The notes: generated from the letters alone by a model not told the origin. 64,000 bases of DNA from Isoetes taiwanensis (GCA_021234155.1 JAJEKV010000211.1:620001-684000), one strand, 5' to 3'; shown: positions 1 to 10,448, counted from the first letter of the stretch. Made by a program: numbers and translations.

Positions 1-633
1 AGGCCTCCATCTTCCTAGACCATTACATATAATTGTATCTGTAGCTGTACATACCTCTATTAATGTTTCTCCTCTCGCTGTCATCTCCATTTCGTCTACC
101 GTGTCTCGTTGCCATTCTTCCCTCTTCCAGCCTGTGTCCACTGCCCACTCTCGTTGTCTATCCTGCTTTTCTGCGCTGCTCCGCCAGATCCTTGCGTTAA
201 TATCTCCTACTATGATCAACATTCCCTTATCCCTGTGTTTCATGGCAATCTCTCCCATGCTTAATAGTTCCAGTTTATCACATTGGGGTGGATAGTATAC
301 TATTAGCAAATATAGGTTTCTGTAATCAATCAACACAATATTTATAAGCATGTATCTTTTATTAATGTCATTTTCCAAAATACATGCTTTTTTGACACTG
401 CTATTCCTAATGTAGCAAGCTAGCCCTGCACTTCCTCTTCCTATTTTATAGTTCTTTTCTCTCCAACACGTGAACAATGTGTAACCTGGTTCCTCTGGTA
501 GCCTCTTTGTGCTGTGTTCCCATGTCTCTACCAGGCATATGATATCCTGGTCTCGTGCTTCGTGTAGGCATTCTCCATCATCCCAAGGATATCCCGTACA
601 ATTCCAGTACCAGAGCGTTACTTCTTCCTTCCT
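1..633 (-). CDS. LINE ORF2, N-terminal apurinic/apyrimidinic-type endonuclease (partial, runs off window start)
   Basis: Read on the minus strand, this frame is open from just after the ORF1 stop to base 1. It encodes the start of an exonuclease-endonuclease-phosphatase domain, the nuclease that nicks target DNA for target-primed reverse transcription. Visible motifs are the N-terminal WNCTGYPWDD, the glutamate motif DIICLVETWE, the strand GLACYIRN and the catalytic GDINAR about 150 residues in. The reverse transcriptase would lie beyond the window. There is no ATG before the catalytic N-terminus; the first in-frame Met is about 95 codons in. The frame is the same as ORF1, separated by a single TAA. 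The family is clear; subfamily (L1-like clade) is inferred from the neighbouring ORF1. Confidence 0.8.
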
Positions 634-1692
634 TTACGGTACTCCCTGCCTCCCTCTTTGCTCTAGTGCGTGTCCCTTCCTCAACTGTCCCCTCGTTCTT
701 GCTCCCTGATCCCCTCCTCTTTCCCTTGTCAGCGTTATGTTCTGATCTAGGTCCCTTCCGACCTCTTTTCCGTTTCCCCACCCTAGCTGTGTTTGTGTTA
801 GAATCTTGGGGGCTGCTTCCCGTTCTATTGCCCCGGATGATGCTATCTCCCTTATCTGTTTCAGCTGTCCCTGTCCTCTTGTCGCCTCCGTTTCGTGGTG
901 CCCGTCTCCCCTCGGATCCTGTGGGTCCATCCCATCTCCCTGTGCTGTCGGTTCTTGCGGTGTGTTCTCTCGGCCTCTTTTGAGGTACAGTTTCCCATTC
1001 TTTACCCCTGCTTGTACTCCCGCCCGGCTCAGTTCTCTGACTTTCGCCAGTTCCCTCTGTAACCCCTGTCTCTGCATGGGTGTTAAGGCCTCTTGTATTT
1101 TGAGTCCATTCCTTAGTTTGAACCCTGCGTGAATGATTCTTTCCTTGGCTGCCAGGTCCCTCATTGTTACATTTATATGTCTCGCCCTCCCTCTCCAAGC
1201 TCCTGCCCGGACTGCTTTCACTATCACATTCCTGTGTTCCTGAAAGACATTCTCCATTATTTCTGCAGTGACACGAAACGTGTCTTCGTTAGGCCTTTCG
1301 GCTACCCCTATCAATCTTACATCATGCTTTATCCTTTCCTGTTCTTTGAATTCCACTATGTGCGGTTTAATCCTATCAAAACTCTGCCACGCATCTAAAT
1401 CTATTTGTTTCTTTTCTAAAACCACCAACCTTTGTATGATCTCCGCTTTTTCTTTCTCCACCTCCTCCATCCTCTTCCGAATTTCCACTTCTGTATCTTC
1501 CACCACCTGCACCCGCTCTTCCACTTTCCCTATCGCTTCTTTGTTCTGTTGCACCGCGCTTGCCAGTGTGTTGAGCGCCTCCATCCTTGGCACCCTGGTC
1601 TCCAGTCTTACTTCGAACTGAGCCAAGAAGTCTTGCAGATCTTCTTTGAGTTCTTCCCTGCTTGCCCTCCCCGTTCCTGTTTGACTAGCCAT
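634..1692 (-). CDS. LINE ORF1 protein, coiled-coil plus RRM (Transposase_22-like, L1 ORF1p type)
   Basis: The frame opens with ATG at 1692 and runs 352 residues to TAA at 634-636. An upstream GTG at 1749 is in frame but unlikely to be used. Residues about 10-110 form a long charged heptad-rich coiled coil; about 115-190 look like the RRM of L1 ORF1p, including the typical 'RHINVTMRDLAAKERI' strand and 'GLKIQEALTPMQR' leading into the C-terminal domain, which ends near 'GKLYLKRGR'. The last 110 residues are polar and low in complexity. Known family members are RNA-binding chaperones that coat LINE RNA. ORF2 follows immediately in the same frame. Most seed-plant L1s carry a DUF4283/zinc-knuckle ORF1 instead, such as the one at 53.9-56 kb, so this is a different lineage. 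The frame is intact, so the copy may be recent. Confidence 0.75.
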   Translation of the reverse strand: MASQTGTGRASREELKEDLQDFLAQFEVRLETRVPRMEALNTLASAVQQNKEAIGKVEERVQVVEDTEVEIRKRMEEVEKEKAEIIQRLVVLEKKQIDLDAWQSFDRIKPHIVEFKEQERIKHDVRLIGVAERPNEDTFRVTAEIMENVFQEHRNVIVKAVRAGAWRGRARHINVTMRDLAAKERIIHAGFKLRNGLKIQEALTPMQRQGLQRELAKVRELSRAGVQAGVKNGKLYLKRGRENTPQEPTAQGDGMDPQDPRGDGHHETEATRGQGQLKQIREIASSGAIEREAAPKILTQTQLGWGNGKEVGRDLDQNITLTRERGGDQGARTRGQLRKGHALEQRGRQGVP

Positions 1693-3441
1693 ACCTCCTT
1701 CTATTGATGTGGCTATACCGCTTCGCCGAGTTCCTTTCCCGCCGTGCACTCTCTTCTCTGTTTTCCTGTTTCCTGTTTCTCTTCCGCGGGCTTACTATAT
1801 CGTGTTCACTTATGTAGCCGTTCGGGCGTTTCCTCCCCTATCCTTCCGGTTTTTGAATTTCAAATTTCGGATTATCCCATCCAAGATACGACTATTGGAT
1901 GTTTGTGTCCGCTCTTTACTATCGGCATCTTTTGGCTGACCCTTAGATTTGTATTCAATTCCCAGGATTCCGTGATTTCCGGCACCATATGAACTGTTTT
2001 GTTCTCGTTGTATCCTTTTTTTGGCCGTGGGCTTTTTTTTATGACTTTGGTGCACCAACCGGAGGATTGGATCCTCACTATCCTGGTGTACGGTCGGGGA
2101 GTTGCCTCCCACTATCCCGTACTTAGCAACCTCTGTCTTTCCACGTCCATTTTTTGTTTCCATTTTATGGGCCGGGTAAGCTGGTGTCTGTTGCTTAGCA
2201 GTCGGCACCAGCCGGTGAGTTATTTTCCCACTCTGTCCTGGTGTATGGCGGAGACACCCGTCTCTCTGTCCCATAGCTTAGCCTTCCACCCTTTGCACCA
2301 TCTACTCCTGGACCCCGTATTTATCCGGTTTCTGTGGTTGTTGCATCTCCTGGGTTAAGCGAGGTTGACGTACCCGCCCAACTTCTCCATTTCCCTTTTA
2401 CTGGGTCGCTTCCATGCATCTACGTTCGTACCTATCATATCATACAATTACATCTATACTTACCTCGGTACATCATTTATAGTACATTTACACGCCTTGT
2501 CGTGTTGTTTTCTTTCTTATCTTTTGCCCCTATGTGGGTCCCCCACCTACGGAGTTGTTGCCCTATTACCCATTCGCCCTTCCTTTCTTTCGGTCATATT
2601 TCTGCCAACCTGCTATGTGCATCCTCTTAATTTTTGTACCTGTATTTACTCACGTATAGGTGTCAATTATTAAATCTTAAGTATACACCATTTTGTCCCC
2701 TATTCGGGCATACCTCACAGTTGTTGCATAGAAATGTTACCATATGTTCAATTTTTGGCATCTCGTTGGTCGTCCAGTTTGTGCCTGTTCCTGAGATGGA
2801 GCCGTTTGTATAATAGTTTTAGCGTCAAACCCGGTCGACCCTTTTTTTTTGCTGAAATGTTGGCATGCCTAACTGAACTTTTAGGTACCTTTCCCGAAAT
2901 CCCCATGTACCACCCTATATGGTTTCGTATAGTCCCCTCCGAGATGTATGGGGATATACTCAGTTATAACCATTAGGCCACTAATTTGGTTCTATCATGT
3001 TGGTTTCCGAGATATAGATAAGGAGTTTGTCGTTCTTATTCTAGGTGGAGAGTGATCCACACCGAGGCACAGCTACTATGTAAAATATACGAAGTTATAC
3101 TTACTGCATAATTCTATATTCTATTCAAAGGGAAAAATGTTTCTCTCAGATACATTTTCTGGCCTTTTTAGCCATTCTTTTACATATTCGATTTTTCAGG
3201 CAAAAGATTTTTCAGACAAAAATTATATCCCTTCTGATCGGGATTATCTGCACTGAGCTTTTTCCAGCCAAAAGCTGTCACAAATTATCTATCCTTGGCG
3301 GCCTCCCAAGACTTAATATCATTGTCGGATCTAAACAGATTGATCAAAGGATAATTTTAAACCAAAAAGAAAAACAGAAGAGATTAAAACAAAAAGATAT
3401 GACCGAAAAGGAAGGCCCACATCCCCTTTTTCCTGAGCGGA
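1693..3441. other. Probable LINE 5' leader, then unassigned sequence
   Basis: The part nearest ORF1 (about 1693-2700) is pyrimidine-rich on the plus strand and is most simply the 5' untranslated region of the minus-strand LINE. A 155-codon minus frame at 1810-2274 (polar, basic) lies here; I recognise no domain, and its proximity to ORF1 makes an upstream LINE ORF possible but unsupported. From about 2700 to 3441 I see no gene, tandem repeat or clear element end. Confidence 0.3.
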
Positions 3442-3990
3442 CTAATTTTTTGGCTTCTTTTCCGAGGACGGTTCCCCGATCTTTTTAACCTTTTCCAGAT
3501 TTCTCCCAATATATGCCCTGCACAGAAAATCGACGGGGTTCTTCTCGCAACAGTAGATGCAGACCTTCCCGAAATCACAAATCAAAAGGTTATGTTGATA
3601 GTTCGATGACCTTTGTATCGCAGCATGAACCTGTAATCTGTTGAAACACTGCATAGTTCGATCCATGTCTTGGCGCCTCACTGAGTCATTCTTGTCGCCT
3701 AATACTCCTAGAACTTCCAGCAATCCCAGGGTATAGCCACTATCTCGCATGGACTGTGCATGATGAATTCGATCACAGTAAGGACAATAGACACGGCCGC
3801 AACTGATGCATGATGGCAAGCCTCTGCTTAGGCACATACAACTGTCGAAGCAGATGCACCAGGGATTAAGCTCCTCAAGGTCTGGATTGAATGGCACCGT
3901 GAGGTTGCCCGGCGTGCCAGAGCTGGAGCGCTTCTTGCCGACCTTCTTCTCCCCATCTAACTCCACCAAAACTTTCTTACCTTTGTCCAT
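3442..3990 (-). CDS. PLATZ-like zinc-binding protein, single-exon ORF
   Basis: The ORF encodes 182 residues from ATG at 3990; the frame can be extended one codon to a TTG, which I did not choose. A basic Ser/Lys-rich N-terminus (1-40) precedes a Cys/His cluster with C45, C47, C51, C53, C61, C64, C69, C72, H76 and H77, then a helical stretch and a second cluster 'CIYCCEKNPVDFLC' near 146-159. Order and spacing recall PLATZ proteins, plant-specific A/T-rich-DNA-binding transcriptional repressors (CxxC...CSYC..HH, then 'INGARVVFLNERP', then C..C...F.FC). The middle 'CFNRLQVHAA' fits the region before the last cluster. Similarity is by pattern only and the protein is divergent. PLATZ genes usually have introns; none is needed here, which may mean a retrocopy or lineage-specific loss. 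A TATA-like box and telo-box lie about 150 bp upstream. Confidence 0.5.
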   Translation of the reverse strand: MDKGKKVLVELDGEKKVGKKRSSSGTPGNLTVPFNPDLEELNPWCICFDSCMCLSRGLPSCISCGRVYCPYCDRIHHAQSMRDSGYTLGLLEVLGVLGDKNDSVRRQDMDRTMQCFNRLQVHAAIQRSSNYQHNLLICDFGKVCIYCCEKNPVDFLCRAYIGRNLEKVKKIGEPSSEKKPKN

Positions 3991-4140
3991 CAATGTTTCG
4001 GAGCTGGGCGTAGAATTCGAGGCGATGTTGGCGCCCCTGTTTGGCCTAAATTCCGAGCTTGAAGGCCGAGGCGCTCAAGGGCGGAAGATCTTGAATTCTA
4101 AAATGATCTTCACACTCACTCTTTCCTTCGTTATAACTGC

Positions 4141-4169
4141 TATATAGACTTTAGGGTATTTAGGGTTTA
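4141..4169 (-). promoter_or_regulatory. TATA-like box and telo-box upstream of the PLATZ-like gene
   Basis: On the minus strand TAAACCCTAA (4169-4160) is followed by a second CCCTAAA (4156-4150) and then TCTATATA (4148-4141), about 150 bp before the PLATZ-like ATG. AAACCCTAA telo-boxes near the start site are known from many plant growth-related and translation genes. The spacing makes transcription start near 4115. The role is inferred from position. Confidence 0.4.
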
Positions 4170-6264
4170 CGAAATCTGTCAGCTTTTCCCGCCCACTTAA
4201 TTCCGGCCGTCCACCTTAAATGCCAGTCTTGTCCTATCCTGTCACAAGGATTTTCGTCTGCTAATCCCGACCCCTTATCCCTAGCCCGTTAGCTGACACG
4301 TGTACACTTTCCTATTTTCCCTATATTTTCATTATTATGGCTATCGTAGTTACCATGATTACTACTATCCGTCACGTCTAATCATATGCACTAACTCCCG
4401 ACGCTCTATATTTCATATAATTTTACATATTTTCGATATTGTCAGCACGTTTTCTATCCCGCCTCCGCCACATGTCCCCTCCTTTGTCAGTGCATTTTCG
4501 ATTGGCGTTCTTTCCCCACTATGCGTTCCACCCCCTTTGTTTCCCAAATTTTTTGGTTTTTCAATTTATCTATTTTATTTATTTTATTTTATTTTATTCC
4601 TATATCTATTTCTTAACGGCTCTGAAATTTGAAATTTTGAACCGCCCATCGCCGGAATCTTGAGCTCCTCCCCCCCGACTTTCCTCATCTTTTACATCCT
4701 TCTGCTCCATCCAATTGTCTTGATCTAGCATTCGAATGTTGTAATCATACCCAGATATCTATCTGTTCCTTCTCGACCCGAGCATACATTCTTGCATATT
4801 ATCTACATTATTTTCTAGGAAAGATAGACGTGCTCTAATCCTTTACAGGAATAATACTAATATCCGGGAAGTGCACTTAGCTGGTTATCGCCCATCGGTT
4901 CATACGCACTCGCCCTCGTCGCCCTCCTACGGTTCATCGGTATATATGTCAGCAAGGTCTTAGTAAGGTTAACCTTAAGGCCAAATTTGTATAAGAGTAC
5001 TTAACAATGTTTGATGAAGCATAGATTTTTGAGATTGTTCATGTTGCAATACTTTTGTAAGTTGTGTACCTAGGCAAACATTGGACATAAGTATTTAGCC
5101 AAGACGGTTGGTCTTTTAAAATCTAGCTTGGGAAATTTTGGCTAGCCAAGGATCATAGACATTTTTACCTAATACTTTCATACTCATCACATTTAAAGAA
5201 AAATAACCGTATTGCACTAATTTACTGATATGGAAATAAAAAGCTATATTGTGCGTGCATGCACGCGCGCCCGTGCGGGCGCGCACACACACCGATAGTG
5301 TATTACTATGGGCATATCAAAATTACAAATACCATGCGTGCATTGCTCTATAGGCCTAGCAGATCTATAATTGCAATGCGCAACACAAACTATATGAACA
5401 GAATGAGAAGAGCATATTTTTCAGTTTTAAAGGTGCAGATGCGTTGGCTATTATTAAACATCATAGATAACTCTAGCACCAAGGTCTCTGATCTTATGCC
5501 CATGTGAGATTTTTCAAGTCATTTGAGAAGAACACATATCAACATGTCATAAGCACATCGTCTCGTTTTGGCACTTCCACTAAACAAAGCTTTCTTTGTC
5601 ACATGCCCTCTTGCATTGTTTCTATCGGTTTGGATACTTATCTGCAAATGTTGAAAGAGGTGGAAGAATATAACGTAAATAATTGATGAAGAAACTAGTC
5701 CAAGAAAGCAAACAATCAAAGAAACGAAATTTACGAACCTAGTGGATATAACTTCTCATCAATGCGATGCACACAAAGCATAAACTGTTCCAAATGTCAG
5801 CAAGCTCTTCCAACCGAATAACTTCAGTTTTTCTCTCAATTGCTTCCTGAAGATGCATCTTCTATGAATAAAACCTACTCTTCAACTATTCGTTCTTTGT
5901 TTCTAATATATTCTTGAAAGCAAAATTCACTCTACTAACTAACTCCGGATCCAAGTCAGCAAGTTCACTAAGCTTTAATAGCTTCTTTCCATTTTGACAA
6001 ATGTAGTATTTCCTTTCATCCCATAGCTATGATAAAATTGACATGCAACTTTAGTACTCAATATCAGGTGTATGTACACATGGAATTGCGTGCTCTTTCA
6101 AGTAAATTGTTAGTCAGAGGCTTCAAGTTGCTGACGATGGAAATAACTTCTATCAACAATTTTTTGAGAAGGAGATAACTAGATTGCAAGGGAGCATGCA
6201 AATCACATTTTTACTTTTGGAACAAAAAATGCAGGTTCCTTACACCATGTTCTGAAACATGTAG
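4170..6264. other. Intergenic, no gene supported
   Basis: The stretch is T-rich and ORF-poor, with a short TTTTA-type run at about 4566-4605 and an alternating purine-pyrimidine GC block at 5251-5292 (listed separately). Short frames of 60-113 codons have no recognisable domain and no splice or promoter context. Confidence 0.4.
5251..5292. repeat. GC-rich alternating purine-pyrimidine tract with short palindromes
   Basis: GTGCGTGCATGCACGCGCGC is followed by a further GC-rich part and a run of CA. It is almost strictly alternating purine-pyrimidine, the composition that favours Z-DNA, and TGCATGCA is a perfect palindrome. It stands out sharply from AT-rich flanks. Confidence 0.6.
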
Positions 6265-6312
6265 GCGAAGAGAAATGTTCACAGCGGCCCCACCGCGATA
6301 AATTTCTTGTAC
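6265..6312 (-). repeat. Dispersed GC-hairpin repeat, degenerate copy
   Basis: On the minus strand this stretch matches 14480-14526 nearly base for base: ACAAGAAATTTATCGCGG, then a GC-rich centre, then GAACATTTCTCTT. The copy here has lost four central bases and carries several substitutions, so its hairpin is imperfect. Two copies 8 kb apart in opposite orientation suggest a small mobile or transposon-end sequence. Confidence 0.5.
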
Positions 6313-6351
6313 ATATAATGCTGATAGTGGAGTCTGGACTTTGATTTTTTT

Positions 6352-6938
6352 TTGGAGAAGCGTGAATCGAAGAGCAGCCAAAGATGGAAAGTTGAAGCCG
6401 ATTACCTGCAACAGATGCCGATTTTGTACCAGCAGGTTGGCACCTGGGCAAGAGGGACAGCATGGCTTAGATTTATAGTGGATGTCCGGTTCCATGCATG
6501 TGATTCTGCCTTGTTCTTTCAAGATATGCTACAAGTTATTGGAGACGGTTCCCACGATTCAGTAGTAAGATGCTTAAGAGGCAGGATAGGAAAGAAAAAG
6601 AAAAGATTGGAGTCAATTTGTATGCTGGCACCATAGATGAATTGATGGATGTCAGTGGGAAGGGTAGGTGCAATGTAAAGTCTAGAGAGGATGGAAAGCT
6701 TGTAGAAGAAGGAACTGAGCTCCTTGATGTCAATGTCACTTTGGGATCTGCAGGGAAAGATATTCCAGAGCACATGTATGATCGTTTGGTCATCTTTTGT
6801 AAGTCTGAGAATGTTGCTGGGGCGGTGACATTGAAAAGGCATTCTAAATTGGACCATCTACATTGCCAAGTAGTGTTTAGGACAGCCATTAAAACTCCGA
6901 GGCAGGTTAACAATGCAATCAGAAAAAACTTTGGTTGA
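6352..6938 (+). pseudogene. hAT-type transposase remnant (DUF659-like)
   Basis: Two overlapping frames (6352-6636 and 6570-6938) together look like part of a hAT-superfamily transposase. In the first, 'VDVRFHACDSALFFQDML' resembles the start of the DUF659 domain (V.FNAV.SPYFQPML), followed by 'CLRGRIGKK' at the spacing of the family's LRG motif. The second frame continues with a charged region and then IFCKSENVAGAVTLKRH, whose assignment is open. There is no full-length ORF, no catalytic DDE core and no clear terminal repeats, so it is dead. The hAT call rests on a short motif. Confidence 0.4.
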
Positions 6939-7309
6939 GGTGTTCACAAGCCATTGAGTGTGCTTCTATTTTGTAAGGCCCTCTGAACACAAAGCTTCAT
7001 TGCTTTGACAATATTGTGAGCTATTGTCTTAAGGATTATAGCAAAGTCCATCACAAGTTCTGCATCTATAACGTCACTAACTCCAGGCAACGAGAGCCGT
7101 TAGATAGGCATATTCACCCCTTATTCCTTAATCTATACCGTACGTAAAGTTCCTCGTTTGTGGGGTATGCAAGTACAAAATTTGCTATACTGTATAACAA
7201 GATTCGCAAAATACTATAAGATTTCAAGCGGAATACTATATGGTGTTGATTTCAGACGTGCAAAATACAATTATGAGGGCTCTCCGCCCCTACGTCACCC
7301 CCCGTGTGA
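6939..7309. other. Unassigned intergenic
   Basis: I see no gene or repeat between the hAT remnant and the left inverted arm. Confidence 0.3.
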
Positions 7310-7347
7310 ATATGCACCCAAACCAAAGGGGGTTTAAGGGGGATTTT
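7310..7347 (+). repeat. Left arm of a widely spaced inverted repeat
   Basis: ATATGCACCCAAACCAAAGG and the following G-rich bases reappear, reverse-complemented, at 8608-8645 with only a few differences over about 38 bp. Arms pointing inward 1.3 kb apart could be the ends of a non-autonomous DNA transposon spanning 7310-8645. I could not see a target-site duplication. Confidence 0.5.
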
Positions 7348-7359
7348 AATTTAAATGTG

Positions 7360-7500
7360 TTGGACCCAATGGTTGTGTTAATTAATGTCAATGGTAGTTA
7401 AGTGTTGGTTGTTAATGTCAATGGTTGTTATGTGTTGGTTGTTATGTGTTGAGGGATTTAATTTTTATATATTGGATGTTAATGGTTTGTGTTGCAAAAA
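7360..7500. repeat. Degenerate GT-rich tandem repeat
   Basis: A short unit around GTCAATGGTTGTTATGTGTTG recurs about four to five times with changes between 7360 and 7500, ending in an A-run. Immediately after it, GGCCCCTTCGGGGCC at 7510-7524 is a perfect 6-bp-stem hairpin. No coding potential. Confidence 0.5.
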
Positions 7501-8271
7501 AAAAATTTTGGCCCCTTCGGGGCCTTAGGACATCACCCCCCTCCTCCCCAGCTGGTGTGACAAAAATTTTAGAATTCAAACCAGAAAAAAACTAGAACTC
7601 ATTCGAGGCTTTCATCACCTGTAGCTTTTGAATTTGATCACAATAAAACAAATAGAACATAAGTAAAAGTTACCATAAAGATAGAGCATATTGATCCCAT
7701 TATTCTAAAAGTCATAAAGTTTGCAACACAAAGAAAACCCCCTGTTCTTATGCTACATATTGTTACTTCCGCTACAACTATTTCTCTTTCACAATGACAC
7801 CATTGTTTATCAATCCATATGATTTTGGATGCTCCATCTCTAGCTTAAAGGTAATGCATGATTCACCTTATGGTTCGATTAAAGTTCCAAACCTACAATA
7901 TAAATGCATTCTTGTGGCCACTGTTTGACTGATCTGCGTGACATGGAAAAGAGCGTGGAATAATCCGCTTGTTGTGTGCATAAAAATCCGTTTGTTGATT
8001 GAAGCTAAAGGCTGGCTGCTATGAACAATCTGGCAGCCAGAAATATCCAAGAGTTGGAAGCAAACAGAGGGCCTAAACTTGAATCCTTAGGAAGGAAACA
8101 AAAGGGGGTTTTGTAGCACTACATTGTAGAATCAGGAAACCAATACCTTGTAAAAAAAAACATTATGCTAACTGAAGAAACATTAAAAAACAAATACCTT
8201 TGTAAGTGTGAGCAAAAAATCCATCTCGTGGTAGTAAAATCCACTCCGGCAATAAGAATCCAAGAGGGCAA

Positions 8272-8446
8272 GTACACATGCATATGCACACATGCACACA
8301 CATGCACACATGCACATGCACTTGCACTTGCACATGCACAATACACATGCACATGCATATACATGCACATGGACATGAACATGCACATGCACACACATGC
8401 ACATGCATGTGCACATGCACAATGTTCATGCACAAACACATGCAGA
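8272..8446. repeat. CACATG/CATGCA minisatellite
   Basis: About 170 bp built from variants of the hexamers CACATG and ACATGC, alternating purine-pyrimidine almost throughout. It opens long meaningless Cys/His/Met-rich frames on both strands (for example 8119-8508 minus); these are products of the repeat, not genes. Confidence 0.85.
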
Positions 8447-8607
8447 GAAAGACAACAACCCTCGGATTGTTCCAACCAATGAAAATCAACGGCCCATAAA
8501 GGGTGCACTCTAGAAATACTATTTAGTACACCTCAACGAATACAACAACGAAATCATAGAAAAACCATGTGAAAAAACGTATACAAATCTAAAAGTAACC
8601 CCCTGTT

Positions 8608-8645
8608 AAATCCCCCCTGAAACCCCCTTTGGTTTGGATGCATAT
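8608..8645 (-). repeat. Right arm of the widely spaced inverted repeat
   Basis: This is the reverse complement of 7310-7347 with a few substitutions and one extra G. See that entry; the enclosed 1.26 kb contains the GT-rich and CACATG repeats and no transposase. Confidence 0.5.
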
Positions 8646-9485
8646 TAGATAGAAATAGGATGTAGGGGATCTTAAGAACCTTGTTGTCTTGGACAACAAG
8701 AATGTATTGCATAGGGTTGTCCATTATGTCAATTACTATGGTAAGAAACGAGTGTCTGTCAGTCTCCTGCATTGTGTGTTGTATGCTGCGCACAAGAACG
8801 TCCGTGCTATATATCTAGCCAGTGGATCCTGCCCACAAATATGGCGGTCATATCTGAGCACAGAGTGAAAGTAGCATGGAAGATGACTTTGCATCTTGAG
8901 CGTGCAATGCCTAGTAATGTGAGATGCGTCTTATTTGGTGTGCCTATTAGAATGCAGCCAGTGGAGAGGTTTGGGAAGATGAGGAAGCATTACTTCAATG
9001 ATGCAGATAGTGAAGGTGATGATAATGCACACTGAGGCTAATGGTCATGCTGCAGCACTTGAAGTGGTGGAAATAAATGACAGCAGTAGCAATGTTGCCA
9101 TGTCTAGTCCTTTGTCCTGCCCAAGTGCTCCACCTCCTGTGCATATTGCTTTGTCAGGTGCTCCATCTATTGTGCATGTTGCTTTGCCATGCCCTCCTGG
9201 TTTGTTACCTCTCTATCCTGGGCAGTTCGTAGTGCTTCCAAACAGAGTGCCATATGGACCAGCTCCACATGCCTGTACTGGCCAAATGCCTTTCGTTGCA
9301 ACAAATGGATTGCCACACCTTGTCGTTGTTGTTGTTGATGCTGTTGCAGGGAAAAAAAAAAGAAAAAACAAGGGGAGAGAATAGAATAGAATAGGTTTTT
9401 AGAGAGAATAACTAACAAAGAGGAAAAGTAGATAAAAAACTAATTTGTTTGTTTTAACAAGATTGTTTGAGCATGATTGCATTGG
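8646..9485. other. Unassigned; two short plus-strand frames
   Basis: Frames at 8772-9035 (87 codons) and 8998-9384 (129 codons, Pro/Val/Ala-rich, ending in a Lys-rich stretch) overlap and look like pieces of one decayed coding region, perhaps the tail of the hAT remnant upstream, but no domain is recognisable. A short AATAG triplet run occurs at 9380-9394. Confidence 0.2.
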
Positions 9486-9490
9486 AATAG

Positions 9491-9690
9491 TGTTAAACTT
9501 ACTAGTTTTACTAAGAAAACATATAAAAGAGAGGAATGCACCACAATACAAGACACGTTTATTGAATAATAGATGTTACAATATATAGGCACCATAAAGG
9601 TCCAAATATGGAAAAAGGTGAAAGCTATAAGGAGCTCTCGTCGCCTTTTTATAAAGGCACGCTGCCTTAATATAGGCAGCTACGCTAACA
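9491..9690 (-). repeat. Copia-1 3' LTR
   Basis: 200 bp, TG...CA ends in the plus reading, matching 13825-14024 without a visible difference. In the element's own (minus) orientation this is the 3' LTR, directly after the purine tract. Confidence 0.93.
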
Positions 9691-9879
9691 CCCCACCTGC
9701 GACTTTAGCCTTTCACCAAATAAGATATAGAAAATATCGTGTCCAAGAATGAAGACCAAATATTGCAACCCACAACTCATAGATAATCTCCCCACCTGCA
9801 AATTTGGTCTCGCACTCGGATGAAAAAAACCTTTGGTGGTCACAAAGGAAAAAATCCGAGTGCTACAATTTTCTAATAT

Positions 9880-10448
9880 CTATTCCTGCGATTTGGTAAT
9901 AAACCTAAATGCAGAAGAGAATCTTCTCTTGATAGCCAAAATTGTGTCACCCACATAAAGCGCAATCACCATAAAATTTCCTTGAGACCCAATATCCACA
10001 TTAGGAATTAGGCTATCAAGTATCTCAGGATCGCTAAGAACAAGATTATAGTCATGACGATGAGTGACCATGTCAGTCATAGTAGACTCATCAAACACTG
10101 CATCACGACTAGTAATGATTCTTCACGTAGCAATATCAACATAGGCGAGAACCAAAAACTCGCAAATTCTCCACTATTGTCAGTACGTAATTGCTTGATC
10201 ACTTTGCCAATTTGAGTCTCCACCGTATTCTTAAACACTTGGAATTTGGTGAAAACCTGGGACTTTGTAGAGATAAAATATACAAAAACTGTACGGGAAA
10301 AATCATCTACAAACAAAATGAAATGTCGTGCACCACTCAAAGCACAAGGTAATAGGCCACATATGCCAGCATGCACAAGCTCAAACTGAGCAAGCAAATC
10401 AAACTGAGCAACAAATGCTAGCAATACTCTCAAGCTTCCATACGCCAA
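9880..10448 (-). pseudogene. Copia-1 pol remnant: integrase core fused by deletion to RT/C-terminal pieces
   Basis: Minus frame 10448-10077 carries a Copia integrase core: 'FELVHAGICG', 'FILFVDDFSR' and 'LRTDNSGEF', the region around the first two catalytic Asp residues. It breaks just after the second. Frame 10098-9880 continues with the post-integrase 'AVFDES' block, then jumps to a reverse-transcriptase-like 'FMVIALYVGDTILA' where an active enzyme has YVDD. Gag, protease, most of RT and RNase H are missing, so no product is active. Confidence 0.75.

Noticed and set aside
578-1398. Overlapping ORFs on both strands (578-1198 minus, 555-983, 806-1132, 1129-1398 plus)
   Set aside because: Shadows of the LINE ORF1 frame; composition follows the codon pattern of the opposite strand and no domain is present.
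8272-8446. CRISPR-like array
   Set aside because: Short degenerate hexamer repeats without spacers, in a plant nuclear context.
8119-8508. Cys/His/Met-rich 108-129-codon frames that look like metal-binding proteins
   Set aside because: Produced by the CACATG minisatellite; similar frames open on both strands and in several phases.
9380-9394. AATAG triplet as a LINE tail like that at 61854-61932
   Set aside because: Only three units and the conserved 30-bp LINE 3' end is absent next to it.
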